From Bacillota bacterium (GTDB lineage: Bacteria > Bacillota > Clostridia > Acetivibrionales > JAKOSZ01): 14,027 nt of DNA. The stretch spans positions 1 to 14,027 of the forward strand of contig JAKOSZ010000224.1 in the NCBI GenBank assembly GCA_029776555.1. The letters run 5' to 3'. A program made the translations under genes and the position numbers. This document shows positions 1-7,372 of this stretch, in pieces (within the stretch, counting starts at the first letter, position 1; every line of letters begins with the position of its first letter). The notes beneath the pieces are model-generated. The model did no database searches. It had not been told where the DNA came from and saw nothing but the letters and a program-made list of their open reading frames with translations.

Positions 1-1
1 T

Positions 2-748
2 AAGGTGACCTCGTATGCGGCAGGCTTAAACCATCTCACCTTCATATACGACTTCAGGTATGACGGGAAAGACGCCCGGCCGGTTTTAGCGGAAAAACTG
101 GCCCGGGTTAAGGAAGAGGGAAGGGAAGAACTCAAGGAGCCCTTTGCCTGGGACTTGTTTGAGACCTATGGCGCTTTCCCGGCTCCCGGGGACCGCCATA
201 TTACCGAGTACTACGCCGAAAGGTTCCCGTCGGGGAGCTACTACGGAAAAAGGTTAGGGGTTGACGCCTTCTCATTTGAAAAGACCATAGAAAACGGGGA
301 TAAGCAGTTTGATTACATGGTCAGCCTGGCCAAATCCCCCGACCCGCTGCCCGAGAGCTTTTTCAAGCGTTTCGCCGGGGAGCACGAACAACTGATAGAC
401 ATCATTGACTCCATGGAACACGACCGGAGGAAGGTCTACTCGGTGAACCTGCCCAACCGGGGAACGGTGGCCGGCCTGCCTGATGAAGCGCTTCTGGAAC
501 TATCCGCCGTTGCTACGGCCCGGGGCATGATACCCTTAAAAGCCGACGGCTTCCCGGATGCGCTGGCAGGCGTACTGGCCAGGCATGTCGCCATAGCCGA
601 GCTGACAGTGGACGCCGCTTTAAAGGGAGACCGAAAGCTCTTTGCGGAAGCCGTGATGATGGGAGGATACATGACCGACAGGCAGGAAACCGAAAAGATG
701 GTAGACGAGCTGATAAGCGCTCACAGGCAGTTCCTGCCGCAGTTTTAG
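2..748 (+). CDS. Glycoside hydrolase family 4 protein, C-terminal part (5' truncated by window edge)
   Basis: The frame is open to the left edge, so this is the C-terminal ~248 residues of a protein of about 430-480 residues; the GTG at position 5 is not a credible start. The fragment resembles the GH4 family (alpha-glucosidase, alpha-galactosidase, 6-phospho-glycosidase and glucuronidase members), cytoplasmic enzymes that use NAD+ and Mn2+ in a redox-elimination mechanism. Visible landmarks are GLNHL near the left edge, whose His matches the family metal ligand, the RHITEYYAERF segment matching the family S-x-H-x-x-EY stretch, a NLPNRG segment followed by LPDEALLEL, and the closing helix with DALAGVLARHVAIAELTVDAA, in pieces typical of GH4. 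The Rossmann domain and metal-binding Cys would lie upstream and are not seen. Substrate specificity cannot be assigned. The next gene starts 36 bases downstream, so it is probably co-transcribed with the GH116 gene. Confidence 0.82.
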   Translation, partial: KVTSYAAGLNHLTFIYDFRYDGKDARPVLAEKLARVKEEGREELKEPFAWDLFETYGAFPAPGDRHITEYYAERFPSGSYYGKRLGVDAFSFEKTIENGDKQFDYMVSLAKSPDPLPESFFKRFAGEHEQLIDIIDSMEHDRRKVYSVNLPNRGTVAGLPDEALLELSAVATARGMIPLKADGFPDALAGVLARHVAIAELTVDAALKGDRKLFAEAVMMGGYMTDRQETEKMVDELISAHRQFLPQF

Positions 749-769
749 CCCGTAAAACCTGTGAGAAAA

Positions 770-775
770 AGGAGG
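770..775 (+). promoter_or_regulatory. Ribosome binding site deciding the GH116 start
   Basis: A perfect AGGAGG lies 9 bases before the ATG at 785. It sits inside the frame that would follow from an upstream GTG at 761, which has no Shine-Dalgarno sequence of its own, so the ATG at 785 is preferred as the start of the GH116 gene. Confidence 0.8.
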
Positions 776-784
776 CAGGCAGGA

Positions 785-3265
785 ATGGAAGGGAGAGCAT
801 GTCCCAGGGAGGGAAGCTTTCCGGGGGAAGAACAGAGGGTTTACAGGAACGACGCGAAGGAAGCTGCCTTTCTCTTAGGAGGAATCGGAACCGGCAATGT
901 TTCGGTGGCTGCAACGGGGGAGTTCCGCGACTGGGAGATTTTCAACAATCCCGGGAAGGGAAACCATCTCCCCTATACTTTTTTTGCCATCTGGGCAAAG
1001 GCTGAAGGGGAGAAGGGAAGGACCCAAGTCCTGGAAGCCCGGCCCGGGGCTTTATCGCCCAACCCCAGGAATGTGCCGGGCCTTCCCAGGTTCCCGGAAT
1101 CCCGCATGTGGGTTCGCTACCCCTTTTTGAACCTAGCTTTTGACGATGATGAGATGCCGGTAGAGGTCCAAATGGAGGCCTTTACCCCTTTTATTCCTCT
1201 TAACCCGGAGGATTCGGGAATTCCCGGCGCTGTTATAAGGTACAGGTTAAAGAATAAAACCCCAAAGGCGGTTGAGGTGTCCGTATGCGCTTCCATCTTG
1301 AACGCCGTGGGTTACGCCGGAGTGGACCCCTACGAAATCCTGGAACACAGGGATTATGAACACAACGTCAACGAGGTCAGGAAAGAGGGCGATTTTACAG
1401 GGCTGTACATGTACTCCACCAAGTTTGACGAAAGCTCCCGGTATTTCGGCAGCATGTGCCTGGGGGTCAGCGGAGAAGGGGGCTTTGTCAAACCCTGCTG
1501 GTTCAAGGGCAGCTACTGGGACGGAGTCCAGGACTTCTGGGACGACTTTGGCGAAGACGGCTGGCTGGAAGAAGGAAAAAAGGAGGACCTGGTGGACTGC
1601 CTTTTTAAGGTAAAGAGCAGCATGCGCATCGGTTCAGTGGGTCGTAAACTCCTGCTTGAACCCGGAGGAGAAGACAGCGTACAGTTTGTGCTTTCCTGGT
1701 ACTTCCCCAACCGGGTGAAAGGATGGGTGGAAAACTGCAAAAGCCCCAGGTTCAGAAACCCGGAGGCGCCAATTGTCAGGAATCACTACGCCAAACTTTA
1801 CAGCGACGCATGGGATGCGGGTCTTTACCTGCTGAGGAACCTGGAAAGGCTTGAGTACTACAGCAGGGCCTTTGCCCGGTCCCTTTACGAAAGTTCCCTG
1901 CCGGGCTACGTGGTAGAAGCCCTTACCGTGGGGATAACGGTACTCCGCAGCAACACCTGTTTCTGGCTGGAGAACGGCAAGTTCCTTGGATGGGAAGGCT
2001 GCGGGAGCAAATCGGGGAACTGCTTCGGGAGTTGCACCCATGTTTGGAATTACGCCCAGACCCTGGCCTTTTTGTTCCCCGGCCTGGAGAAAACCATGCG
2101 CCGGGTGGAGTTTACCGACGAGATTTTAGAAGACGGGAGACTGTCTTTCAGGATGAAGACGGTGTTTGACGAGCCCAGGTGGGATTTTACCGAGCCGGCG
2201 GCGGACGGGCAGCTGGGGACCATAATCCGCTTCCTCAGGGACGTCAAGGTCAGCGGGGATGTGGAGTTTTTAAGAGACATGTGGCCGGCTGTCAAAAGGG
2301 CCCTGGACTATTCCCTGTCCTACTGGGACAAGGACGGGGATTGCCTGCCCGACGCCATGCAGCACAACACTTACGACATAGAATTTCACGGGGCCAATTC
2401 CCTGACAGCGTCCCTGATGCTGGGGGCCCTTATGGCCGGCATTGAAATGGCGCGCATGGCGGGGGATGAAGAGGCCCGGAACAGATACCAGAAAGCCCTG
2501 GAAAAGGGCAGAGAGAGCGCTGAGAAACTCCTCTGGAACGGCGAGTACTACCAGCAGAAGCTGGACGACATTGAGAGGTACAAGTACCAGTATGGGACGG
2601 GCTGCCTTTCGGACCAGATGCTGGGCCAGTTCTTATGCCGCATGGCCGGGCTTGGCTATATACTGCCGGAAGAGCGGGTAAAAAGCGCCGTTAAGTCCAT
2701 ATTTGACCACAACTTCTTCAAGGGCTTTGACATGCACCATAATGTGCAGAGGTCCTACGTGAAAGCCGACGAAAGGGGCCTGGTCCTCTGCACCTGGCCG
2801 AGAGGCGGAAGGCCGCGTTTCCCCTTCGTCTATTCCGACGAGGTCTGGACGGGGGTTGAGTACCAGGCCGCCGCCCTGCTGATTTACGAGGGCTATGTGG
2901 AAGAAGGGCTTGCCATCGTGGAAGCCATAAGGGAGCGGCACGACGGGTACAGGAGGAACCCCTGGGATGAGCAGGAGGCGGGACACCACTATGCCCGCTC
3001 CATGTCCAGCTGGGCGGTCCTGCTGGCCTTAAGCGGTTTCAAGTGCGACCTGGCGGAAGGGGTAATAGAGTTTAACCCTGTTAATAAAGATGGGGCATGG
3101 GAAAGCTTTTTCTGCTGCGGCAAGGCCTGGGGAGTTTTCCGGCGGAAGAAGAGCTTGGACGGCCAAAGCTATGACTGCGAACTGGAAGTGCTCTACGGGA
3201 GCCTTGACGGAGTAAAGGCAATTGCCGACGGGCGCCGGATTGCCCGGATAAAAGCGGGACGGTGA
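785..3265 (+). CDS. GH116-family glycosidase (GBA2-like, DUF608 catalytic domain)
   Basis: An 826-residue cytoplasmic protein of normal GH116 size. GH116 members hydrolyse beta-glucosides or beta-xylosides with retention; human GBA2 and TxGH116 are known examples. The N-terminal beta-sandwich (about residues 20-330) opens with the family signature GGIGTG (32-37) and GEFRDWEIFNN. The C-terminal alpha/alpha barrel (about 360-790) has GKFLGWEGC, CTHVWNYAQTLAFLFPGLE, DGQLGTIIRF, DMWPAVKRALDY and HNTYD. By comparison with remembered GBA2 motifs I infer that Glu404 (in GWEG) is the nucleophile and Asp531 (in NTYD) the acid/base; this was not aligned computationally. Three Cys residues follow Glu404 within about 15 residues. 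No signal peptide is visible. The start is set by the AGGAGG at 770-775. The next gene begins 42 bases downstream with its own good ribosome binding site. The exact aglycone and sugar are unknown, and a subfamily with different specificity is possible. Confidence 0.85.
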   Translation: MEGRACPREGSFPGEEQRVYRNDAKEAAFLLGGIGTGNVSVAATGEFRDWEIFNNPGKGNHLPYTFFAIWAKAEGEKGRTQVLEARPGALSPNPRNVPGLPRFPESRMWVRYPFLNLAFDDDEMPVEVQMEAFTPFIPLNPEDSGIPGAVIRYRLKNKTPKAVEVSVCASILNAVGYAGVDPYEILEHRDYEHNVNEVRKEGDFTGLYMYSTKFDESSRYFGSMCLGVSGEGGFVKPCWFKGSYWDGVQDFWDDFGEDGWLEEGKKEDLVDCLFKVKSSMRIGSVGRKLLLEPGGEDSVQFVLSWYFPNRVKGWVENCKSPRFRNPEAPIVRNHYAKLYSDAWDAGLYLLRNLERLEYYSRAFARSLYESSLPGYVVEALTVGITVLRSNTCFWLENGKFLGWEGCGSKSGNCFGSCTHVWNYAQTLAFLFPGLEKTMRRVEFTDEILEDGRLSFRMKTVFDEPRWDFTEPAADGQLGTIIRFLRDVKVSGDVEFLRDMWPAVKRALDYSLSYWDKDGDCLPDAMQHNTYDIEFHGANSLTASLMLGALMAGIEMARMAGDEEARNRYQKALEKGRESAEKLLWNGEYYQQKLDDIERYKYQYGTGCLSDQMLGQFLCRMAGLGYILPEERVKSAVKSIFDHNFFKGFDMHHNVQRSYVKADERGLVLCTWPRGGRPRFPFVYSDEVWTGVEYQAAALLIYEGYVEEGLAIVEAIRERHDGYRRNPWDEQEAGHHYARSMSSWAVLLALSGFKCDLAEGVIEFNPVNKDGAWESFFCCGKAWGVFRRKKSLDGQSYDCELEVLYGSLDGVKAIADGRRIARIKAGR

Positions 3266-3307
3266 AGGGCGCAAAAAGGTACCAATTGTCAGGGAGGGGA
3301 CTTTGAT

Positions 3308-4528
3308 ATGACAGATAAAGACAATTTCTCGTCCATATACGAGTATGTCAGTTCCCTGCCGGTGTTTTCCGACCATGAGCACCAGCGGGGCGATGAGTTC
3401 TTCAGGGAAGGCATGAGCCTGGAAAAGGTCATCGCCAATTCCTATATAGCCTGGACCGGCTTTGTGTCCGACGGAACCAGGGAGTCCAGGGAGAGGTTTT
3501 TGGATAACGCGGGCTTTAACTCATACTTTACATGGCTGGAAAAAGGGATTCAGAAAGTCCACGGAATAGGCAGCCGGATAACTCTTGAGAACTGGGACTT
3601 TATTTCGGACACGATAAAGAAGACCTATGCCGCCGACCCGGATTTCCACTGGAGGTCACTCCTTGACAACGGCTACGAAAGGCAGATACTCGACACCTTC
3701 TGGGACCCCGGGTTGGACAACGGGCATCCGGAGGTGTTTACCCCGGCCTTCAGGATAGACAAGTTCATGTACGGCTACAACGCCTCATCGGTGGCCCCCA
3801 ATGACTTTATCCCCTGGGAAAGGTACGGTTTTTCCGGCGGGAGCCTGGACGACTACGTGGAGCATATGAGGAACATAATAATTAAGCAGTACCGGAAGGG
3901 GAAGGTGGCTGCCTTTAAGTGCGCCGAGGCGTACAACAGGCACATATCCTTCCTCCCCGACGACTATGAGGCGGCAAAGGCGGCCTTTAACAAGCCGGCG
4001 GAGGAGATAACCGAGGAGGAGAAAATCCTCTTTGGCAACTACATATTTAACCGCTGCTGTGAGCTGGCGGCCCAACTGGAAGTTCCTTTCCAGATTCACA
4101 CCGGGCTGGCCCGGCTCAGCGGTTCCAGGCCCATGAACCTGGAACCTGTCATTGCCAGATACCCTAAAACCCGCTTTGTGCTCTTCCATTCCGGTTTTCC
4201 CTGGACCAACGAGGTGTCAGGCCTTGCCCACAACTACGGCAATGTCTGCCCCAGCCTGACCTGGACGGCTACCATCTGCACCTCGGAAGCCGTAAGGGCC
4301 CTGCACGACTACATTGATGTGAGCTGTTCCATAAACTCCATAACCTGGGGCAGCGACTGTTTTGTGCCGGAAGACAGCGTAGGGGCGATGCTGGCCTGGA
4401 GGTACATCGTAGCCACCGTGCTGGAAGAGCGCTACACCGACGGCCGGATGGACATGAAGGATGTGGAGATATTAGCCCGCAAGCTGATGTACGAGAACGG
4501 GCGCAGGTTGTATTTAAAGAAAATCTAA
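3308..4528 (+). CDS. Amidohydrolase-2 family TIM-barrel metal hydrolase
   Basis: A 406-residue soluble protein with the metal-ligand layout of the amidohydrolase superfamily: His23-x-His25 (DHEH) at the end of strand 1, His264 (FQIHTG), His294 (LFHSGF) and Asp350 (WGSD) at strand 8. This H-x-H, H, H, D pattern fits the amidohydrolase-2 (ACMSD-like, mostly mononuclear) branch, whose members hydrolyse or decarboxylate carboxylated substrates or lactones. Lys204 (AFKC) sits where dinuclear members carry a carbamylated lysine, so a two-metal centre is not excluded. The ATG follows AGGGAGGGG (3291-3299) at about 8 bases. It lies between a GH116 and a creatininase-like gene in the same operon, suggesting a step in glycoside or sugar-derivative breakdown, but the reaction is not known. 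A distant uronate isomerase-like role is also conceivable. The family call is firm, the function is open. Confidence 0.8.
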   Translation: MTDKDNFSSIYEYVSSLPVFSDHEHQRGDEFFREGMSLEKVIANSYIAWTGFVSDGTRESRERFLDNAGFNSYFTWLEKGIQKVHGIGSRITLENWDFISDTIKKTYAADPDFHWRSLLDNGYERQILDTFWDPGLDNGHPEVFTPAFRIDKFMYGYNASSVAPNDFIPWERYGFSGGSLDDYVEHMRNIIIKQYRKGKVAAFKCAEAYNRHISFLPDDYEAAKAAFNKPAEEITEEEKILFGNYIFNRCCELAAQLEVPFQIHTGLARLSGSRPMNLEPVIARYPKTRFVLFHSGFPWTNEVSGLAHNYGNVCPSLTWTATICTSEAVRALHDYIDVSCSINSITWGSDCFVPEDSVGAMLAWRYIVATVLEERYTDGRMDMKDVEILARKLMYENGRRLYLKKI

Positions 4529-4547
4529 GGATTAAGGGGGGGTTTTC

Positions 4548-5321
4548 TTGGCGGAAAAAGTCTTTTACGAAGAACTTACTCCAAAGGAGTTCCGGCTCAG
4601 GATAAAGGAGGCGCCCATTGCCTACCTTCCCCTGGGAACCCTTGAGTGGCATGGGGAACACCTGCCTCTCGGCGCCGACGGAATTCAATCCAGGGGCTTT
4701 TTTGAGCTGCTGGCCAAAAGGGTTGGCGGCATAGTGCTGCCGATGCTCTTTTTGGGGCCCGACCGGGTGAATGAAAAAGACGGCAGGAAGCTGTTCGGCA
4801 TGGATGTGTGCAGGCTTAAGCCCGGGGAGGAGCATTACTACGAGAGCGGGCAGTTGGACGGCAGCGCTTACTGGGTGCCCGACCAGACCTTCAGGCTGAT
4901 GCTGGACGGAATAATGTACCAGCTGGCAAGGGCGGGCTTCAAGGTGGTAGTAGGCCACGGCCACGGGCCTTCCACATTGGCCTTCGGCCGGTACGCTCCC
5001 GAGTGGAGAGAGAGCCTGGGGCTGGAGTGCGTTAACTGCTGGGGCAGTGAGTATGACCGGGAGGGCCTTGGGATACAGGTAGACCATGCAGCTATGAACG
5101 AGACTTCACTGGTGATGGCATTAAGGCCCGAACTGGTCCGGATGGAGAACCTGCCCGCCGACACCAGGATATGGCCGGTGGGCATAGGGGGCAAAGACCC
5201 CAGGCTTCATGCCAGCAGGGAGCTGGGGGAAAAAATCCTTCGGATCCAGCTTGACCGTATGGCCGCACTGATTAAAAATATATTGAACAACCTGGATTCC
5301 AAGCGGCAGGAAAATACCTAA
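4548..5321 (+). CDS. Creatininase-family metal-dependent amidohydrolase
   Basis: A 257-residue protein of usual family length, starting at TTG (4548) behind a G-rich Shine-Dalgarno sequence (AAGGGGGG, ending at 4542). The segment LPLGTLEWHGEHLPLGADG gives Glu33, His35 and Asp44, matching the metal ligands Glu34, His36 and Asp45 of Pseudomonas creatininase. A later GHGHGP motif supplies His137 (equivalent to creatininase His120), and the helix DHAAMNETSL followed by VMALRPELV carries the expected late Glu ligand. The family includes creatininase, mycofactocin MftE and riboflavin-pathway FAPy deformylase, all acting on cyclic or linear amide bonds at a one- or two-metal site. Position 122 of creatininase (Glu) appears here as His139, so the second metal site may differ. 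No membrane segment or signal peptide is seen. The setting between an amidohydrolase and a GH172 gene suggests hydrolysis of an amide or lactone in a sugar derivative (inference). Creatinine itself is unlikely. Confidence 0.85.
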   Translation: MAEKVFYEELTPKEFRLRIKEAPIAYLPLGTLEWHGEHLPLGADGIQSRGFFELLAKRVGGIVLPMLFLGPDRVNEKDGRKLFGMDVCRLKPGEEHYYESGQLDGSAYWVPDQTFRLMLDGIMYQLARAGFKVVVGHGHGPSTLAFGRYAPEWRESLGLECVNCWGSEYDREGLGIQVDHAAMNETSLVMALRPELVRMENLPADTRIWPVGIGGKDPRLHASRELGEKILRIQLDRMAALIKNILNNLDSKRQENT

Positions 5322-5341
5322 AAGAGGCTGGAGGGGTAAAA

Positions 5342-6424
5342 ATGGGTCAGTTCAACGGATTAAACTTAAGCTTAGGTAACCTTTCGCGCTTATCCCAGGC
5401 TCAGACCAGGTCCATAAGCGCTGAAAACTTCACCGGGGAAAAGGGAAAGGGAGGAATGGCCACCGAAGGCACCGGCGCCAACTGTGCCCGGGACCTGGGA
5501 CGGGGCTGGAAGATTTCTCCTTCCGTGGTGATAAAGCCGGGAGAGGTATTTACCCTGGCTGACATTGATGGCCCGGGCGCAATTCAGCATATCTGGATGA
5601 CGCCCACAGGGAACTGGCGCTTTTTGATATTCCGCGTTTACTGGGACGGGCAGGAGCAGCCTTCAGTGGAATGCCCCCTGGGCGATTTCTTCTGCAGCCC
5701 CGCAAGACCGTGGGCTCCGCTGGTTTCCCTGCCGGTGTGCGTAAACCCGGGCAGCGCCTTTAACTGCTACTGGGAGATGCCTTTCAGAAAACACTGTCGC
5801 ATGACCGTTACCAACATATCCGACGAGCAGGTAACCTTGTTCTACCAGATTACCTATGCCCTTACCGAAGTGCCGGAGGACGCGGCATACTTCCATGCCC
5901 AGTTCCGGCGGGCCAATCCCCTCAGGTACGGGGAAGTCTATACCATACTGGACGGAGCAAGGGGACAGGGCCACTACGTCGGGACCTATATGTTCTGGGG
6001 CGTCAACAACAACGGCTGGTGGGGGGAAGGGGAAATAAAGTTTTACATGGACGGAGACAAGGAATTTCCCACTATTTGCGGCACCGGCACCGAGGACTAC
6101 TTCTGCGGTTCGTACAACTTTGAAAATCAGCAGACCCACCAGTACCAGGAGTTTACCACTCCCTACTCGGGTTTGCACCAGGTGATCCGCCCCGATGGCT
6201 TATACAGGTCCCAGATGCGCTTTTCCATGTACCGCTGGCATATTATGGACCCCATCAGGTTCCGGCAGGACCTGAGGGTGACCATACAGGCACTGGGCTG
6301 GCGGTCGGGAGGGCGTTTCCTGCCGCTGCAGGACGATATCTCCTCGGTGGCTTACTGGTACCAGGCCCTTCCAACGGCACCCTTCCCGAAGCTTCCGGAC
6401 AAGGACTACCTGGAGATAATATAG
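5342..6424 (+). CDS. DUF2961 / GH172-family glycosidase-like protein
   Basis: A 360-residue protein matching DUF2961, now glycoside hydrolase family 172, whose studied members act on alpha-D-fructofuranosides, difructose dianhydride I and D-arabinofuranosides. Landmarks are LGNLSRLSQAQTRSISAEN, TGEKGKGGMATEGTGANCARD, GWKISPS, GPGAIQHIWMT, YWDGQEQPSVE, PLGDFFC, GTGTEDYFCGSY and MYRWHIMDPIRF. The double jelly-roll core of the family spans nearly the whole length. Glu251 in GTGTEDY is a strong candidate for one of the two catalytic glutamates and Glu270 (YQEF) a weaker candidate for the second; this is inferred from motif conservation and spacing. There is no signal peptide, so a cytoplasmic trimer or hexamer is likely. 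The ATG follows GGAGGGG (5330-5336) at 5 bases and lies 20 bases after the creatininase-like gene. It is the last gene of the sugar operon. The true substrate is unknown. Confidence 0.87.
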   Translation: MGQFNGLNLSLGNLSRLSQAQTRSISAENFTGEKGKGGMATEGTGANCARDLGRGWKISPSVVIKPGEVFTLADIDGPGAIQHIWMTPTGNWRFLIFRVYWDGQEQPSVECPLGDFFCSPARPWAPLVSLPVCVNPGSAFNCYWEMPFRKHCRMTVTNISDEQVTLFYQITYALTEVPEDAAYFHAQFRRANPLRYGEVYTILDGARGQGHYVGTYMFWGVNNNGWWGEGEIKFYMDGDKEFPTICGTGTEDYFCGSYNFENQQTHQYQEFTTPYSGLHQVIRPDGLYRSQMRFSMYRWHIMDPIRFRQDLRVTIQALGWRSGGRFLPLQDDISSVAYWYQALPTAPFPKLPDKDYLEII

Positions 6425-6543
6425 AGAGCTTAAGCTTGTCCCTGAGTTGCGTAAAGGGAAGGAAAGGACAGCCAAAGAAGGGGATTTGGGGCAGGAAAGC
6501 CGCAGGGAAATGAGCCCTGTTGTAAAACAGTAAATTAAAGTTG

Positions 6544-6572
6544 TTGATAATAATTAGCACTGGTGATATAAT
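6544..6572 (+). promoter_or_regulatory. Housekeeping (sigma-A type) promoter of the rimP-nusA-infB operon
   Basis: TTGATA at 6544-6549 is the -35 element (5 of 6 to TTGACA) and TATAAT at 6567-6572 is a perfect -10 element. The spacer is exactly 17 bases, and TG at 6564-6565 adds an extended -10. The surroundings are AT-rich in contrast to the flanking genes. Transcription is expected to start near 6579-6581, giving a leader of about 200 bases before rimP. Confidence 0.85.
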
Positions 6573-6605
6573 AACAGTTGGGTAAAGGTATATTTTTTTG
6601 CATTG

Positions 6606-6628
6606 AAGAGTGGGCCGCTCCCACTCTT
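6606..6628 (+). promoter_or_regulatory. Leader hairpin upstream of rimP
   Basis: AAGAGTGGG (6606-6614) pairs perfectly with CCCACTCTT (6620-6628) around a 5-base loop CCGCT, with a further G-T pair outside. It lies about 25 bases after the predicted transcription start. The 3' side is followed by TCGCATTG rather than a T-run, so it is not a plain terminator. GCATTG occurs on both flanks of the stem. A hairpin with an AGTGGG/CCCACT stem ahead of rimP is, as I recall, common in Firmicutes; a role in operon control or transcript stability is inferred. Confidence 0.7.
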
Positions 6629-6782
6629 TCGCATTGTGTGGTTAAAAATGCGCTGCTTTGGAAAGCGCCGCGTATCAGCAGCAGGTGTTGGCGTTGAAAA
6701 TAGCTTTTAACCGGGCCGGTGCGGGTTTTAACTACGGCAAAAAGCGCTGGTGGGTTATTATAAGGATAAGGGGAGGGAGGCC

Positions 6783-7247
6783 ATGTCGAGGAAAAAGATT
6801 GAAAGCACGGTCCTCGAGCTTGTTCAGCCCATATTGGACAGGAACGGGTTTGAATTGGTGGATGTGGAGTATGTGAAAGAGATGGGGCACTGGTACTTAA
6901 GAGTATATATAGATAAACCGGGAGGCATAACCATAGACGACTGCGAAATCGTAAGCGAGGAATTGAGCGAAGCCCTGGACGAGGCAGACCCTATTGAACA
7001 CAGCTACTTCCTGGAGGTTTCTTCCCCGGGGCTGGACCGTCCTTTAAAAACCGACAGGGATTTTGAGCGCTACAGGCACGAGACGGTGGAAGTTAAACTG
7101 TATCAGGCCTATGAGGGAAGCAAGGTTTATGAAGGAGAGCTCCTGGGCTTAAAGGACGGAAAAGTGTGCATAAGGCACAGTTCCCTGGGCGAAATGGCCT
7201 TTGACAGGGATAAGGTCGCCAGCGTGAAAAGGGTTGTCAGATTCTAG
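6783..7247 (+). CDS. rimP: Ribosome maturation factor RimP
   Basis: A 154-residue cytoplasmic protein of normal RimP length that assists late 30S subunit assembly. The N-terminal alpha/beta domain (about 1-85) includes RNGFELVDVEYVKE, LRVYIDKPGGITIDDCE and the signature LEVSSPGLDRPL. The C-terminal SH3-like domain (about 90-154) includes ETVEVKLY and GELLGLKDGKV. The ATG at 6783 follows GGGAGG (6771-6776) at 6 bases, and the protein then begins MSRKKIE as expected; an in-frame GTG at 6750 would add 11 residues without a ribosome binding site. It is the first gene of the nusA-infB operon, behind the promoter at 6544-6572. In many Firmicutes the gene before it is polC, which is not found here. 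Confidence 0.95.
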   Translation: MSRKKIESTVLELVQPILDRNGFELVDVEYVKEMGHWYLRVYIDKPGGITIDDCEIVSEELSEALDEADPIEHSYFLEVSSPGLDRPLKTDRDFERYRHETVEVKLYQAYEGSKVYEGELLGLKDGKVCIRHSSLGEMAFDRDKVASVKRVVRF

Positions 7248-7307
7248 CGTCATGGCGTAAATGCATGACACGGCGAAAAGCCATATCCAAGAAAGTGAGA
7301 ATAAGGG

Positions 7308-7368
7308 AAAGAGGACACACCTCTCCTGGGCAGGATGCATTCCATTAACACCGAGGAGTGTCCCCTTT
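7308..7368 (+). promoter_or_regulatory. Long imperfect hairpin in the rimP-nusA gap
   Basis: The segment 7308-7323 (AAAGAGGACACACCTC) pairs with 7353-7368 (GAGGAGTGTCCCCTTT) over 16 positions with two mismatches. The loop holds a small TCCT/AGGA stem (7324-7335). The 3' arm ends right before the nusA Shine-Dalgarno sequence (7373-7378), so folding could influence nusA translation or mRNA processing; this is inference. The arm symmetry also argues that this stretch is untranslated. Confidence 0.5.
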
Positions 7369-7372
7369 TAAA

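Larger units (their letters stand above)
6425..6782 (+). other. Gene-free boundary between the sugar operon and the rimP operon
   Basis: 358 bases without a credible gene. The first ~115 bases (6425-6540) are purine-rich and hold no convincing terminator: AGCTTAAGCT (6427-6436) is a palindrome without a loop, and CTGTT/AACAG (6517-6530) is a weak stem without a T-run. From 6544 on there is a strong promoter, then a leader of about 200 bases with a 9-bp hairpin (6606-6628) and a long-range pairing GGTTAAAA (6640-6647) with TTTTAACC (6705-6712). A GTG-led frame from 6750 merges into rimP but has no start signal of its own. Confidence 0.7.

Noticed and set aside
6427..6441. Palindrome AGCTTAAGCT and a GGACAAG/CTTGTCC pairing around the GH172 stop codon as a terminator
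   Set aside because: The palindrome has no loop, the second stem spans a 31-base loop, and no T-run follows either.
7234..7263. Extra promoter ahead of nusA (TTGTCA, TAAATG)
   Set aside because: The -10 candidate matches only three of six bases, and the operon already has a strong promoter.
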